The notes under the pieces are model-generated. The model ran no database searches. It was not told the origin of the DNA and saw only the letters and a list, made by a program, of their open reading frames with translations. A DNA stretch of 51,824 nt from Pseudomonadota bacterium (GTDB lineage: Bacteria; Pseudomonadota; Gammaproteobacteria; Burkholderiales; Burkholderiaceae_C): contig JAFEFZ010000124.1 in the NCBI GenBank assembly GCA_018240325.1, forward strand, positions 1 through 51,824. Reading direction: 5' to 3'. The position numbers and the translations under genes were made by a program. This document shows positions 36,455 to 46,788 of this stretch, in pieces. Numbering within the stretch: the stretch's first letter is position 1; each line of letters begins with the position of its first letter.

Positions 36455-37554
36455 GCGGCGGCCCGGCGGGATTGGCGGCGGCGCCAGGGTGCGGCGACGG
36501 CCGCGTGTTCGCGCCACCACAGCAGCAGCAGCGCCAGCGCGAACATCGGCAGGTGCAGGCCGGTGAAGGCCGTCGCGGCGTCCGCCCGGCCGGTCGCGAC
36601 CCAGCTCTGCGACAGCGTCATCAGGTTGAAGTAGACGACGACGCCGAGCAGCGCGAACACCAGGTTCCAGTTGTTCGGCCGGCGGCTGTTCGTCTCGGCC
36701 AGCCCGATCGCGAACAGCGCCAGGTTGATGGAGCCGGCGAACAGGCCGAAGCGCCAGACCAACTCGCCCCGGGACGGTGCCGCCTGGTCGCGCAGCAGTG
36801 CCAGCGTGCTCACCGTCTGGGGCGGCAGCGTCGTCGCGCGGCGCTGCAACGCCGGCTGCACGAGCATGCGGAAGTCTTCGAAGCGCGCCAGCGTCGATTC
36901 GCCGCTGCGTTCATTCTGGTCGCTGCGCTGGCCGCGCTCGAGCACCAGTTCGCGGCCGCCGGGTTGCTGCTCGACGTGGCCGCTGCGCGCCGACAGCACG
37001 GTCTCGGTGTCGTCCTTGCGCGACAGCACGAACACGTTGCGCGCGGCCAGCGTGTCGTCGGGATCGCGCTCGACGAAGAACACCCGCCGCCCGCCCGGCG
37101 TGCTCTGGAAGACGCCGGGGGTCACGCGCGACAGGTCGGCACGCTGCGCGTAGCGGTCGCGCAGCTCGAAGGTGCTGCGGTTGACCCAGGGCCACGCAAA
37201 GACCAGCAGCGCCGCGATCACCAGCAGCACCGGCCAGAAGGTCAGCGCCACCGGCCGAATGAAGCGCGTGAGCGGCAGCCCGGACGCGAACCACACCGCC
37301 ATTTCGCTGTCGCGATACATGCGCCCGAGCGTGACCAGGATGGCCACGAACATCGAGATGCAGATGACGATCGGCGAGTAGCCCAGCGTCGCGTAGCCCA
37401 GCATCAGCAGCACGGCGCCCGGCTCGATCAGGTCGCTGGCCGCCAGCGACAGCGTGCGCACCAGCATCATCGTCAGCACGATCGTCAGCAAGGCCACCAG
37501 GGTTGCGCCGAAGGCGCGCGCCAGGTCTCGTCTGAGCGTCGTATCGAATAACAT
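36451..37554 (-). CDS. lptF: LPS export ABC transporter permease LptF
   Basis: LptF is the partner of LptG. The 367-residue protein has six membrane helices in two groups of three and a periplasmic beta-rich domain (about 130-260). The N-terminus MLFDTTLRRDLARAFGATLV, the first-helix YATLGYSPIVICISMFVAIL and the coupling element MYRDSEMAVWFASGLPLTR are typical of LptF. The C-terminal part has the last helices ending with a basic tail. ATG 37554 lies 27 bases from the pepA start on the other strand, an arrangement kept in many proteobacteria. The two promoters must lie in or overlap the first codons of the genes. Confidence 0.95.
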   Translation of the reverse strand: MLFDTTLRRDLARAFGATLVALLTIVLTMMLVRTLSLAASDLIEPGAVLLMLGYATLGYSPIVICISMFVAILVTLGRMYRDSEMAVWFASGLPLTRFIRPVALTFWPVLLVIAALLVFAWPWVNRSTFELRDRYAQRADLSRVTPGVFQSTPGGRRVFFVERDPDDTLAARNVFVLSRKDDTETVLSARSGHVEQQPGGRELVLERGQRSDQNERSGESTLARFEDFRMLVQPALQRRATTLPPQTVSTLALLRDQAAPSRGELVWRFGLFAGSINLALFAIGLAETNSRRPNNWNLVFALLGVVVYFNLMTLSQSWVATGRADAATAFTGLHLPMFALALLLLWWREHAAVAAPWRRRQSRRAAA

Positions 37555-37581
37555 GCCCGCCTCTTATCGCTGGAACCGATT

Positions 37582-39042
37582 ATGGACTTCGAGGTCGTTC
37601 AGGCAGCGCCCGGCAACTGGTGCGAAGCCGTCTGCGATGCGTTGCTGGTGGTGGTCGACGAGCACACGGCGCCCGAAGCACTGGGGCAGGTGCTCGGCGG
37701 TGCGCTGAAGCAGGCGCTGGCCGACGGCGACTTCGCGTTCAAGGCCGGGCGCACGCTGTACCTGCACCATCCGGGCGGCGTGAAGGCGGCGCGCGTGGTG
37801 TTTGCCGCCGCGGCATCGGCCGCGCCGAAGGCGCTGCGCGCAGCGGTGCTGGCGGGCGTCGGCGCGGTCAAGGGCGGCGGCACGCGCGATCTGCTGGTGG
37901 CGGCGGCACTGGGCGAGCCCTTCGGCGCGGCGCACGCGCAGGCCGTGGTGGCCGCGGTGCACGATGCGGTCTATGTCTATCGGCACACCAAGCCGTCGGC
38001 GAACGAGGTGCCCAAGCTGCAGCGCGTGCGGGTGGCGTGCGGTGCGGATCAGGAAGCGGCCGTGCGCTCGGCACTGGCGCGCGGCGAGGCGATGGCGGCC
38101 GGTGTGGCCTTGGCGCGCGAGCTGACCAACCGGCCGGCCAACCATTGCACCCCGTCGGACCTGGCCGGCGAGGCCCGGCGGCTGGGCCGCGAGCACGGCC
38201 TGCACGTCAAGGTGCTGGGGCGCAAGGAGATCGAGGCGCTCGGCATGGGCTGCTTCCTCGCCGTGGCCCAGGCCACGCATCAGCCGCCGAAGTTCATCGT
38301 GCTCGAGTACCGCGGCGCGCCGAAGGCGGACAGGCCGGTCGTGCTGGTGGGCAAGGGCATCACCTTCGACACCGGCGGCGTGTCGCTGAAGCCGGCGGCG
38401 GACATGGACGAGATGAAGTCCGACATGGGCGGTGCGGCCAGCGTGCTGGGCACGCTGTGCGCGGTGGCGTCGGCCAAGGCGCGGCTCAACGTGATCGGCC
38501 TGATCCCGAGCTGCGAGAACATGCCCGGCGGTGCCGCGGTCAAGCCCGGCGACGTGGTGACCAGCCTGTCCGGCCAGACGGTGGAGATCCTGAACACCGA
38601 CGCCGAAGGCCGGCTGATCCTGTGCGACGCGCTGACCTACGCCGAGCGCTTCAAGCCGGCGCTGGTGATCGACATCGCCACGCTGACCGGCGCCTGCGTG
38701 ATCGCGCTCGGCCACCTGCGCAGCGGGATGTTCTGCGCCGACGACGCGGTGGCCGCGGCGCTGCTCGACGCGGGCGAAGCCGCGCTCGACCCGTGCTGGC
38801 GGCTGCCGCTGGACGACGAGTACGGCGAGGCGCTGAAGAGCAACTTCGCCGACATGGCCAACGTCGGCCCGCGCGCCGCCGGCGCCGTGACCGCCGCGAT
38901 GTTCCTGAAGCGCTACACGGCCAAGTTCCCGTGGGCGCACCTGGACATCGCCGGAGTCGCGTTCAAGGGCGGCACGAACAAGGGGGCGACCGGCCGGCCG
39001 GTGCCGCTGCTGACGCAGTTCCTGCTGGCGCGCGCCGGCTGA
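37582..39042 (+). CDS. pepA: Leucyl aminopeptidase (PepA, M17 family)
   Basis: PepA releases N-terminal residues, notably Leu, and in some bacteria also binds DNA as a regulator. The 486-residue protein is normal length, with an N-terminal domain (about 1-170) and a catalytic domain with two metal ions. Catalytic marks are LVGKGITFDTGGVSLKP (about 253-269), DEMKSDMGGAA (about 274-284), and NTDAEGRLIL (about 338-347). ATG 37582 is followed by the typical MDFEVV start. The gap to lptF is 27 bases. holC follows 41 bases downstream, a conserved pair. Confidence 0.97.
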   Translation: MDFEVVQAAPGNWCEAVCDALLVVVDEHTAPEALGQVLGGALKQALADGDFAFKAGRTLYLHHPGGVKAARVVFAAAASAAPKALRAAVLAGVGAVKGGGTRDLLVAAALGEPFGAAHAQAVVAAVHDAVYVYRHTKPSANEVPKLQRVRVACGADQEAAVRSALARGEAMAAGVALARELTNRPANHCTPSDLAGEARRLGREHGLHVKVLGRKEIEALGMGCFLAVAQATHQPPKFIVLEYRGAPKADRPVVLVGKGITFDTGGVSLKPAADMDEMKSDMGGAASVLGTLCAVASAKARLNVIGLIPSCENMPGGAAVKPGDVVTSLSGQTVEILNTDAEGRLILCDALTYAERFKPALVIDIATLTGACVIALGHLRSGMFCADDAVAAALLDAGEAALDPCWRLPLDDEYGEALKSNFADMANVGPRAAGAVTAAMFLKRYTAKFPWAHLDIAGVAFKGGTNKGATGRPVPLLTQFLLARAG

Positions 39043-39083
39043 CCGGCGCAGGCTGATCGGCACAGGCCGGCGCGGGCCGCGCA

Positions 39084-39533
39084 GTGGCGCCCCAGGTCGA
39101 GTTCCACACCGGCGTGGCCGACCCGGTGCACTTCGCGTGCCGGCTGCTGCGCAAGGCCTATCGGCAGCGCTCGACGCTGGCGGTGCGCGCGCCGGCATCG
39201 ACGCTGGCCGCGCTGGACCGCGCGCTGTGGGTGTTCGAGCCGCAGGATTTCGTGCCGCACCTGCTGCTGCACGCGGGCAGCACCGACGCGGCGGCACTGC
39301 GGCGCACGCCGATCTGGCTGGTCGAAGGCGCCGTGCCCGATCCGGGGCCGGCGGTCCTGGTGAACCTCGGTGCCGAGATCGACGCGGCCGACGGCCGCTT
39401 CGCACGGCTGATCGAGATCGTCGGCACCGATGCCGACGCGGTGCGCGCGGCGCGGCAGCGCTGGCGCCGCTGCGAGCAGTTCGGCTGGCCGATCCGCCAT
39501 CACCCGGCCGGCGGCGCCAAGGCATCCGGCTGA
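39084..39533 (+). CDS. holC: DNA polymerase III subunit chi
   Basis: Chi (149 residues) links the clamp loader to single-strand binding protein during replication. The start is GTG 39084; the sequence begins with VEFHTGVADPVHFACRLLRKAY, which fits HolC (E. coli starts close to this: F-Y-x-x-D with a Leu/Arg-rich helix). ALWVFEPQDFVPHLL and TPIWLVEG are conserved. Its place downstream of pepA is typical of the family. The C-terminal RRCEQFGWPIRHH is the helix that contacts psi/SSB in the family. Confidence 0.9.
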   Translation: MAPQVEFHTGVADPVHFACRLLRKAYRQRSTLAVRAPASTLAALDRALWVFEPQDFVPHLLLHAGSTDAAALRRTPIWLVEGAVPDPGPAVLVNLGAEIDAADGRFARLIEIVGTDADAVRAARQRWRRCEQFGWPIRHHPAGGAKASG

Positions 39534-39585
39534 CGCCGCCGCTGCCTGCGTCCCGCGCCTGCGACCCCCTCGCTGACCCTAACTC

Positions 39586-39611
39586 TTGGCTGACGGGCCT
39601 TCCCTTATGAT
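39586..39611 (+). promoter_or_regulatory. Possible promoter of the binding-protein gene
   Basis: TATGAT at 39606-39611 is a fair -10 box in a region of lower GC. TTGGCT (39586-39591) could be a -35 box, but the 14-base spacer is short, so the -35 is doubtful. It lies about 34 bases upstream of the start codon. Confidence 0.4.
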
Positions 39612-39644
39612 GCTCGATACCCCTCAATTCACAGGAACCGGTAC

Positions 39645-40844
39645 ATGAACAAGCTTTCCTTGACGGTGATCGCGTCGGCGGCGGTGCTCCTCGCCGCCTG
39701 CGGCAAGAAGGAAGAAGCGCCCGCGACCGCTGCCGCGCCGGCAGCGTCGGCCGCCGCCCCTGCCGCGCCGTCGGAGATCGTCGTCAAGATCGGCCACGTC
39801 GGCCCGACCAGCGGCGCGATCGCTCACCTCGGCAAGGACAACGAGATGGGCGCGCGCATGGCGATCGACGACCTGAACGCCAAGGGCGTGACGATCGGCG
39901 GCTCCAAGGTCAAGTTCGAACTGCTCGCCGAAGACGACGCGGCCGATCCGAAGCAGGGCACCGCGGTCGCGCAGAAGCTGGTCGATGCGCACGTGCAGGG
40001 CGTGGTCGGGCACCTGAACTCGGGCACCACGATCCCCGCCTCGCAGATCTACAACCAGGCCGGCATCCCGCAGATCTCGCCGTCGTCGACCAACCCGAAG
40101 TACACCCGCCAGGGCTTCAACACCGCCTTCCGCGTGGTGGCCGACGACGTCCACCTGGGCGGCACGCTGGGCCGCTACGCCGTCACCGACCTGAAGGGCA
40201 AGACGATCGCCGTGATCGACGACCGCACCGCCTACGGCCAGGGCCTGGCCGACGAGTTCGACAAGGCTGCCAAGGCCGCCGGCGGCAACATGCTCGAGCG
40301 CCAGTTCACCACCGACAAGGCGACCGACTTCACCGCGATCCTGACCGCGATCAAGGGCAAGAAGCCCGACATCGTGTTCTTCGGCGGCATGGACGCCGTG
40401 GGCGGGCCGATGCTGCGCCAGATGAAGCAGCTGGGCATCAAGGCCCACTTCATGGGCGGCGACGGCATCTGCACCGGCGAGTTGCCCAAGCTCGCGGCCG
40501 GCGCGATGGCCGACGGCCAGGTGGTCTGCGCCGAGGCCGGCGGCGTCGAGGGCGAGTACAAGGTCGGGATGGAGCAGTTCCGCGAGAAGTTCAAGGCCAA
40601 GTTCGGCACCGACGTGCAGCTGTACGCGCCCTACGTGTACGACGCGGTCAACGTGCTGGTCGGCGCGATGGAGCGGGCCGGCTCGGCCGAACCGGCCAAG
40701 TACCTGCCGGAAGTCGGCAAGACCGACTACAAGGGCGTGACCGGCACGATCGCCTTCGACGAGAAGGGCGACATCAAGAACGGTGCGCTGACCCTGTACA
40801 CCTACAAGGACGGCAAGCGCGAGCAGATCGCGGTCGTGCACTGA
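39645..40844 (+). CDS. Branched-chain-amino-acid-type ABC transporter substrate-binding lipoprotein
   Basis: The 399-residue protein is a class I periplasmic binding protein of the LivJ/LivK/Leu-Ile-Val type. Residues 1-19 form a lipoprotein signal with lipobox LLAAC (Cys19), followed by a Lys/Glu-Ala-Pro linker (to about 45). Then the two-lobe fold starts with IVVKIGHVGPTSGAIAHLGK; NSGTTIPASQIYNQAGIPQI and SPSSTNPKYT form the ligand-binding lobe. No permease or ATPase gene (livHMGF) adjoins, so it is an orphan binding protein here, and the ligand could be other than an amino acid. A strong Rho-independent terminator follows. Confidence 0.93.
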   Translation: MNKLSLTVIASAAVLLAACGKKEEAPATAAAPAASAAAPAAPSEIVVKIGHVGPTSGAIAHLGKDNEMGARMAIDDLNAKGVTIGGSKVKFELLAEDDAADPKQGTAVAQKLVDAHVQGVVGHLNSGTTIPASQIYNQAGIPQISPSSTNPKYTRQGFNTAFRVVADDVHLGGTLGRYAVTDLKGKTIAVIDDRTAYGQGLADEFDKAAKAAGGNMLERQFTTDKATDFTAILTAIKGKKPDIVFFGGMDAVGGPMLRQMKQLGIKAHFMGGDGICTGELPKLAAGAMADGQVVCAEAGGVEGEYKVGMEQFREKFKAKFGTDVQLYAPYVYDAVNVLVGAMERAGSAEPAKYLPEVGKTDYKGVTGTIAFDEKGDIKNGALTLYTYKDGKREQIAVVH

Positions 40845-40865
40845 TCCGCACGCTGCGCAACCCGC

Positions 40866-40891
40866 AAAGGCGCCCGGTCGGGCGCCTTTTT
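40866..40891 (+). terminator. Rho-independent terminator after the binding-protein gene
   Basis: AAAGGCGCCC (40866-40875) pairs with GGGCGCCTTT (40880-40889) across a 4-base loop and is followed by TT, so the T-run is part of the stem's end. The stem starts 22 bases after the stop codon. Confidence 0.9.
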
Positions 40892-40951
40892 CGTAAGGCG
40901 CGCGTCTGCGCGCGCAGCGCTCACCGTGTGCCGCCACAGCCGCCAGCCATC

Positions 40952-41575
40952 ATGTACCTGCCATCGCACTTCGCCGAGACCCGCCCGGATCGGCTCGCGC
41001 GCCTGATCCGCGAGCACCCGCTGGGCATGCTCGTGACCCATGGCCCCGACGGGCTGGACGCCGATCACATCCCCTTCGAGTTCGATCCGGCGGCCGGCGC
41101 GCACGGGCGGCTGACCGCGCATGTCGCGCGCGCCAACCCGCTGTGGCAACGGTGTGCCGGCGGCGCCGAGGTGCTGGTGGTCTTTCGCGGCCCCGACGGC
41201 TACGTGTCGCCGAACTGGTACCCGAGCAAGCACGAGGCGCACCGCCAGGTGCCGACCTGGAACTACGAGGTGGTGCATGCGCACGGCCGCCTGAGCGTGC
41301 GCGACGACGAGCGCTTCGTGCGCGGCATCGTCGCGCGCCTGACCCGCCACCACGAAGCGGCCGAGCCGCAGCCGTGGAAGATGGGCGATTCGGCGCCGGC
41401 GTACATCGACCAGATGCTGCGCCAGATCGTCGGCATCGAGATCGAGGTCAGCGCGCTCGTGGGCAAGGCCAAGCTCAGCCAGAACAAGGAGCCGCGCGAC
41501 CGCCTCGGCGCCGCCGAAACGCTGGCGCAGCGCGGGCACGAAGCGCTTGCGCGCGCGATGCGCGAAGCCGGCTGA
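40952..41575 (+). CDS. FMN-binding split-barrel protein of the PaiB family
   Basis: The 207-residue protein starts at ATG 40952 (MYLPSHFAE, the usual PaiB start); an in-frame upstream start at 40928 adds 8 residues of little interest. PaiB-family flavin-binding motifs include LVTHGPDGLDADHIPFEFD (about 28-46), VSPNWYPSKH and VPTWNYEVVHAHG (about 86-113), and KLSQNKEPRDRLG (about 175-187). In Bacillus, PaiB is linked to a sporulation regulator, and elsewhere these proteins are flavin-binding with unclear roles. It is followed by a hairpin terminator facing the carotenoid oxygenase gene. Confidence 0.9.
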   Translation: MYLPSHFAETRPDRLARLIREHPLGMLVTHGPDGLDADHIPFEFDPAAGAHGRLTAHVARANPLWQRCAGGAEVLVVFRGPDGYVSPNWYPSKHEAHRQVPTWNYEVVHAHGRLSVRDDERFVRGIVARLTRHHEAAEPQPWKMGDSAPAYIDQMLRQIVGIEIEVSALVGKAKLSQNKEPRDRLGAAETLAQRGHEALARAMREAG

Positions 41576-41616
41576 GAGGCTGCCGCTGCCGGGTGGCCGC
41601 CGCCAGGCGGCGCCCG

Positions 41617-41639
41617 ACGGGCGCCGAATCGGCGCCCGT
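41617..41639. terminator. Hairpin between the convergent PaiB-like and carotenoid-oxygenase genes
   Basis: ACGGGCGCCG (41617-41626) pairs with CGGCGCCCGT (41630-41639) across the loop AAT. On the plus strand it is followed by only TC, so the T-tail is weak. It lies 42 bases after the PaiB-like stop and just before the other gene's stop at 41648. Confidence 0.6.
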
Positions 41640-41647
41640 TCGCCGCT

Positions 41648-43087
41648 TCAGCGCGCCGCGATCCAGTTGCCGTGAAAGCCGGGCGGCACGCGGTGCGGGA
41701 TCGTGATGCGCGCCTGCGGCGCCTTCTCGAAACGCGCGGCGTCGAGGATCACCAGATCGGTGGTCGCGCGCGCCGTGTCGATCACGAAGCCCATCAACCA
41801 GCCGTCGTCCTCGGCGGCTGCCGCGTTGCGCGGCACGAACACGAACTCGCCCGGCACCTGGCCGGCGCCGAAATCGTGCACCTGGCGCGTGCCGGCGGCC
41901 AGGTCGTGCTTGTACAGCAATTGCGCCTCGACGAACGCCGGGTTGTCCTCGTCGGGCAGCGCCACCGTGTAGGCGAAGCGGTAGGGCAGGCCCGTGCGCC
42001 GCTCGTCGATGCGCGGGAACTCCTGCGGCGCCGCGTCGACGACCGCGCGCTCGACCCGGCGCGCCGCCGGTTCCAGGGTCCAGCGCTCGAAGGGCACGTG
42101 CTGTGCCACGGGGCCGGCATGGTCGCCGTCGAACATCCGGTCGTGCACGCACGCGTCGAAGATCACGCGGCCGTCGTCGGACTCATAGGCGTTGGCCGGG
42201 TGGAACACGTAGCAGGGCTCGACCTCGCACCAGATCGTGTCGGCGCCGCGCCCTTCGCGCGGCAGCAAACCCACGCGCGCCGGATGCCCCGGGTTCCAGC
42301 GGTACGGGAAGGCCTGGCCCGCCAGCAAGGCCTTCATCGAGAAGGTCACCGGCAGGTCGAGCACGATCACCCAGCGCGGCGTGATCATGCAGTCGTGGAT
42401 CGACGGGCCGTGCCGCACGGCGATCGGCTCCTCGCGGCGCACGCGGCCGTCGGTGCCGACGACCACGTGCCACACCTGGTCCTGCACCGTGCCCTGGTAG
42501 CAGATCGCGTGCAGCTCGCCGCTGGCCGGGTCGAGGTGCGGGTGCGCCGAGAACGCGTGCGTCAGCGTGCCGCCGAAGGGGTCGTGCGCGATCGTGTCCA
42601 GCTCGGGACCGATCCGCACCGGGTTGCCGCCGGCCTCGACGATCGCCCACAGCGCACCGGCATGCCCGATCACGTTGGTGTTGGGTGCATCGAAGCCCTC
42701 GGTGCGGATGCCCGGCGCCGGCGGCTCGCCGAGCGCTTCGCTGACTTCGCGGCCGCGGATCCAGCGGTTACGGTACCAGCGTGCGCGGCCGCCTTCGATG
42801 CGCACGCCATGCACCATGCCGGTGCCGGTGAACCAGTGGTGGGTGGCCGGGTTGGGCGGCCTGACCGGGTTCGGCCCGTTGCGCAGGTAGCTGCCGTCCA
42901 GATCGGACGGGATCGTGCCGCTCACCGCCAGGTCGGTCAGCGTGAATTCGGCGGTCATCGGCTGGTGGATGCCGCTCAGGTACGGGTTCGGTCCGTCGGC
43001 GCGGCGGTGGTCGCGGTTGAACTCGGCGATCCGGGTCACCGCCTGCGTGACCACGCCGCGGATCAGGTTCTCGATGGGGCGGGTCAT
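41648..43087 (-). CDS. Carotenoid-cleavage-type oxygenase (RPE65/lignostilbene dioxygenase family)
   Basis: The 479-residue protein is a full-length seven-bladed propeller enzyme that splits a C=C bond with Fe(II). The four iron-binding His are visible in their family contexts: AHPHLDP (about 181-187), IHDCMITPRW (about 231-240), YVFHPANAYES (about 297-307), and near the end PPGFHGNWI (about 468-476). Substrates in this family include carotenoids and stilbenes (lignostilbene); the bacterial relatives with SGTIPSDLDGSYLRNGPNP at the start often cleave aromatic stilbenes or carotenoids, and the substrate cannot be told here. SD GAGGAG lies upstream of ATG 43087. It lies 79 bases downstream of malQ on the same strand, so readthrough from the glycogen operon is possible. 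Confidence 0.92.
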   Translation of the reverse strand: MTRPIENLIRGVVTQAVTRIAEFNRDHRRADGPNPYLSGIHQPMTAEFTLTDLAVSGTIPSDLDGSYLRNGPNPVRPPNPATHHWFTGTGMVHGVRIEGGRARWYRNRWIRGREVSEALGEPPAPGIRTEGFDAPNTNVIGHAGALWAIVEAGGNPVRIGPELDTIAHDPFGGTLTHAFSAHPHLDPASGELHAICYQGTVQDQVWHVVVGTDGRVRREEPIAVRHGPSIHDCMITPRWVIVLDLPVTFSMKALLAGQAFPYRWNPGHPARVGLLPREGRGADTIWCEVEPCYVFHPANAYESDDGRVIFDACVHDRMFDGDHAGPVAQHVPFERWTLEPAARRVERAVVDAAPQEFPRIDERRTGLPYRFAYTVALPDEDNPAFVEAQLLYKHDLAAGTRQVHDFGAGQVPGEFVFVPRNAAAAEDDGWLMGFVIDTARATTDLVILDAARFEKAPQARITIPHRVPPGFHGNWIAAR

Positions 43088-43166
43088 CCGGGGCTCCTCG
43101 CGGTGCGCAGGCTGCGATTGTGGCGGGCAGCGCGCAGGCGCGCCCGGGCTGGGCTGCGGGCGGCCT

Positions 43167-44690
43167 TCAGCCGCGCGGCCACGCGAGCCGGCCCGGCGGC
43201 GTGCGGTCGTACAGCCGGCCCAGCGTGGACATCAGCCGCGCGAGTTCGGCCGTCAGCGCGCCGGGCGGCAAGCGCCAGGTCCACCAGCCGCTGCTCTGGC
43301 CGGGGAAGTTCATGCGCGCGCGGCTGTCCAGACCGAGCAGGTCCTGCATCGCGACCACGGCGGTGTCGGCCACCGACGCGAAGGCCGTGCGCACCATCGT
43401 CGCGGCGATGTCGTGGCCGTTCACCCCCAGGTAGGCCGCGGCGAATTCGCGCTCGTGCGGCGTGGCCGTGGCCCACCAGCCGACGCAGGTGTCGTTGTCG
43501 TGGGTGCCCGGATAGACCACGCTGTCGAGCTCGTGGTAGTGCGGCAGGAAGCGGTTGTCGGCGCCGCCGCCGAAGGCGAACTGCAGCACGCGCATGCCGG
43601 GGAAGGCGAAGCGCCGGCGCAGCACCTCGACATCCGGCGTGATCAGCCCCAGGTCCTCGGCGATGACCGGCAACCGCCCGAGCGCGGCTTGCACCGCGGC
43701 GAACAGCGCTTCGCCCGGCCCTTCGCGCCAGCGGCCGTTGACGGCGGTGGGTTCGGCGGCCGGGATCTCCCAGCAGCCGGCAAAGCCGCGGAAGTGGTCG
43801 ATGCGCACCACATCGACCAGTTCAAAGGTGGCGGCCAGCCGCTGGATCCACCACGCGTAGCCGTCGGCGGCGTGCGCGCTCCAGCGGTACAGCGGGTTGC
43901 CCCAGCGCTGGCCGGTGGCGCTGAAGTAGTCCGGCGGCACGCCGGCCACCACCGTGGAGCGCGCGCCGGCATCGAGCTCGAACAACGCCTGGTGCGCCCA
44001 GACGTCGGCGCTGTGGCGGCCGACGAAGATCGGCGCGTCGCCGACGATGCGCACGCCGCGGGCGTTGGCATAGCCGCGCAGCGCCAGCCACTGGCGATGG
44101 AAGCACCACTGGCCGAAGCGCCAGAAGTCGCAGCGCGCGGCGTGGCGCTCCCGTGCCTGCGCCAGCGCCTGCGGCTCGCGCGTCACCAGCGCCGGCTCCC
44201 AGTCGGCCCAGTCGATCCAGCCGTGGGCTTCGCTCAGCGCCATGAACAGCGCGAAATCGTCGAGCCAGCCGGCGTGGCGCACGCAGAAGGCCTGGTAGTC
44301 GGCCCAGCGCGGATCGCCGGCGCCGCGCTCGAAGAAGCGCTGCGCCGCGCGCTGCAGGCGCTGCTCGCGAAACGGTGCCACGGCCGCGAAATCGACCATC
44401 GCGTCGCGCAGCCCGGCGTCGGGCAGCAGGTCGTCGGCGTCGAGCCAGCCGCAGGCCTGCAGCTCGTGCAGGTCGACCAGCATCGGGTTGCCGGCGAAGG
44501 CCGACGGGCTCGCATAGGGGCTGTTGCCGGCGCCGGCGACGCCCAGCGGCAGCACCTGCCACAGCGCCACGCCCGCCTGCACCAGCCAGTCGACGAAGCC
44601 GTAGGCGCCGGCGCCGAAGTCGCCGCTGCCGTGCGGCCCGGGCAGCGAGCTCGGGTGCAGCAGGATGCCGCTGGCGCGGGGCAGGCGCAT
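43167..44690 (-). CDS. malQ: 4-alpha-glucanotransferase (amylomaltase)
   Basis: MalQ moves glucan segments between chains, here acting on maltodextrins freed by glycogen breakdown. The 507-residue protein is family-77 glycoside hydrolase length. Its first residues RLPRASGILLHPSSLPGPHG are the typical start; ATG 44690 has no strong ribosome site, but the gene begins 7 bases after glgX. Catalytic regions are GDAPIFVGRHSADVWAH (about 213-229), VVRIDHFRGF (about 292-301, nucleophile Asp), IAEDLG (about 340-345, acid Glu) and YPGTHDNDT (about 390-398, Asp). It is the last of the four glycogen genes. Confidence 0.95.
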   Translation of the reverse strand: MRLPRASGILLHPSSLPGPHGSGDFGAGAYGFVDWLVQAGVALWQVLPLGVAGAGNSPYASPSAFAGNPMLVDLHELQACGWLDADDLLPDAGLRDAMVDFAAVAPFREQRLQRAAQRFFERGAGDPRWADYQAFCVRHAGWLDDFALFMALSEAHGWIDWADWEPALVTREPQALAQARERHAARCDFWRFGQWCFHRQWLALRGYANARGVRIVGDAPIFVGRHSADVWAHQALFELDAGARSTVVAGVPPDYFSATGQRWGNPLYRWSAHAADGYAWWIQRLAATFELVDVVRIDHFRGFAGCWEIPAAEPTAVNGRWREGPGEALFAAVQAALGRLPVIAEDLGLITPDVEVLRRRFAFPGMRVLQFAFGGGADNRFLPHYHELDSVVYPGTHDNDTCVGWWATATPHEREFAAAYLGVNGHDIAATMVRTAFASVADTAVVAMQDLLGLDSRARMNFPGQSSGWWTWRLPPGALTAELARLMSTLGRLYDRTPPGRLAWPRG

Positions 44691-44697
44691 CGGGGTT

Positions 44698-46784
<2,087 letters not shown>

Positions 46785-46788
<4 letters not shown>

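Noticed and set aside
40928-40951. Upstream GTG start of the PaiB-like gene
   Set aside because: The extra eight residues are not part of the family start MYLPSHF, and the inner ATG is the better match.
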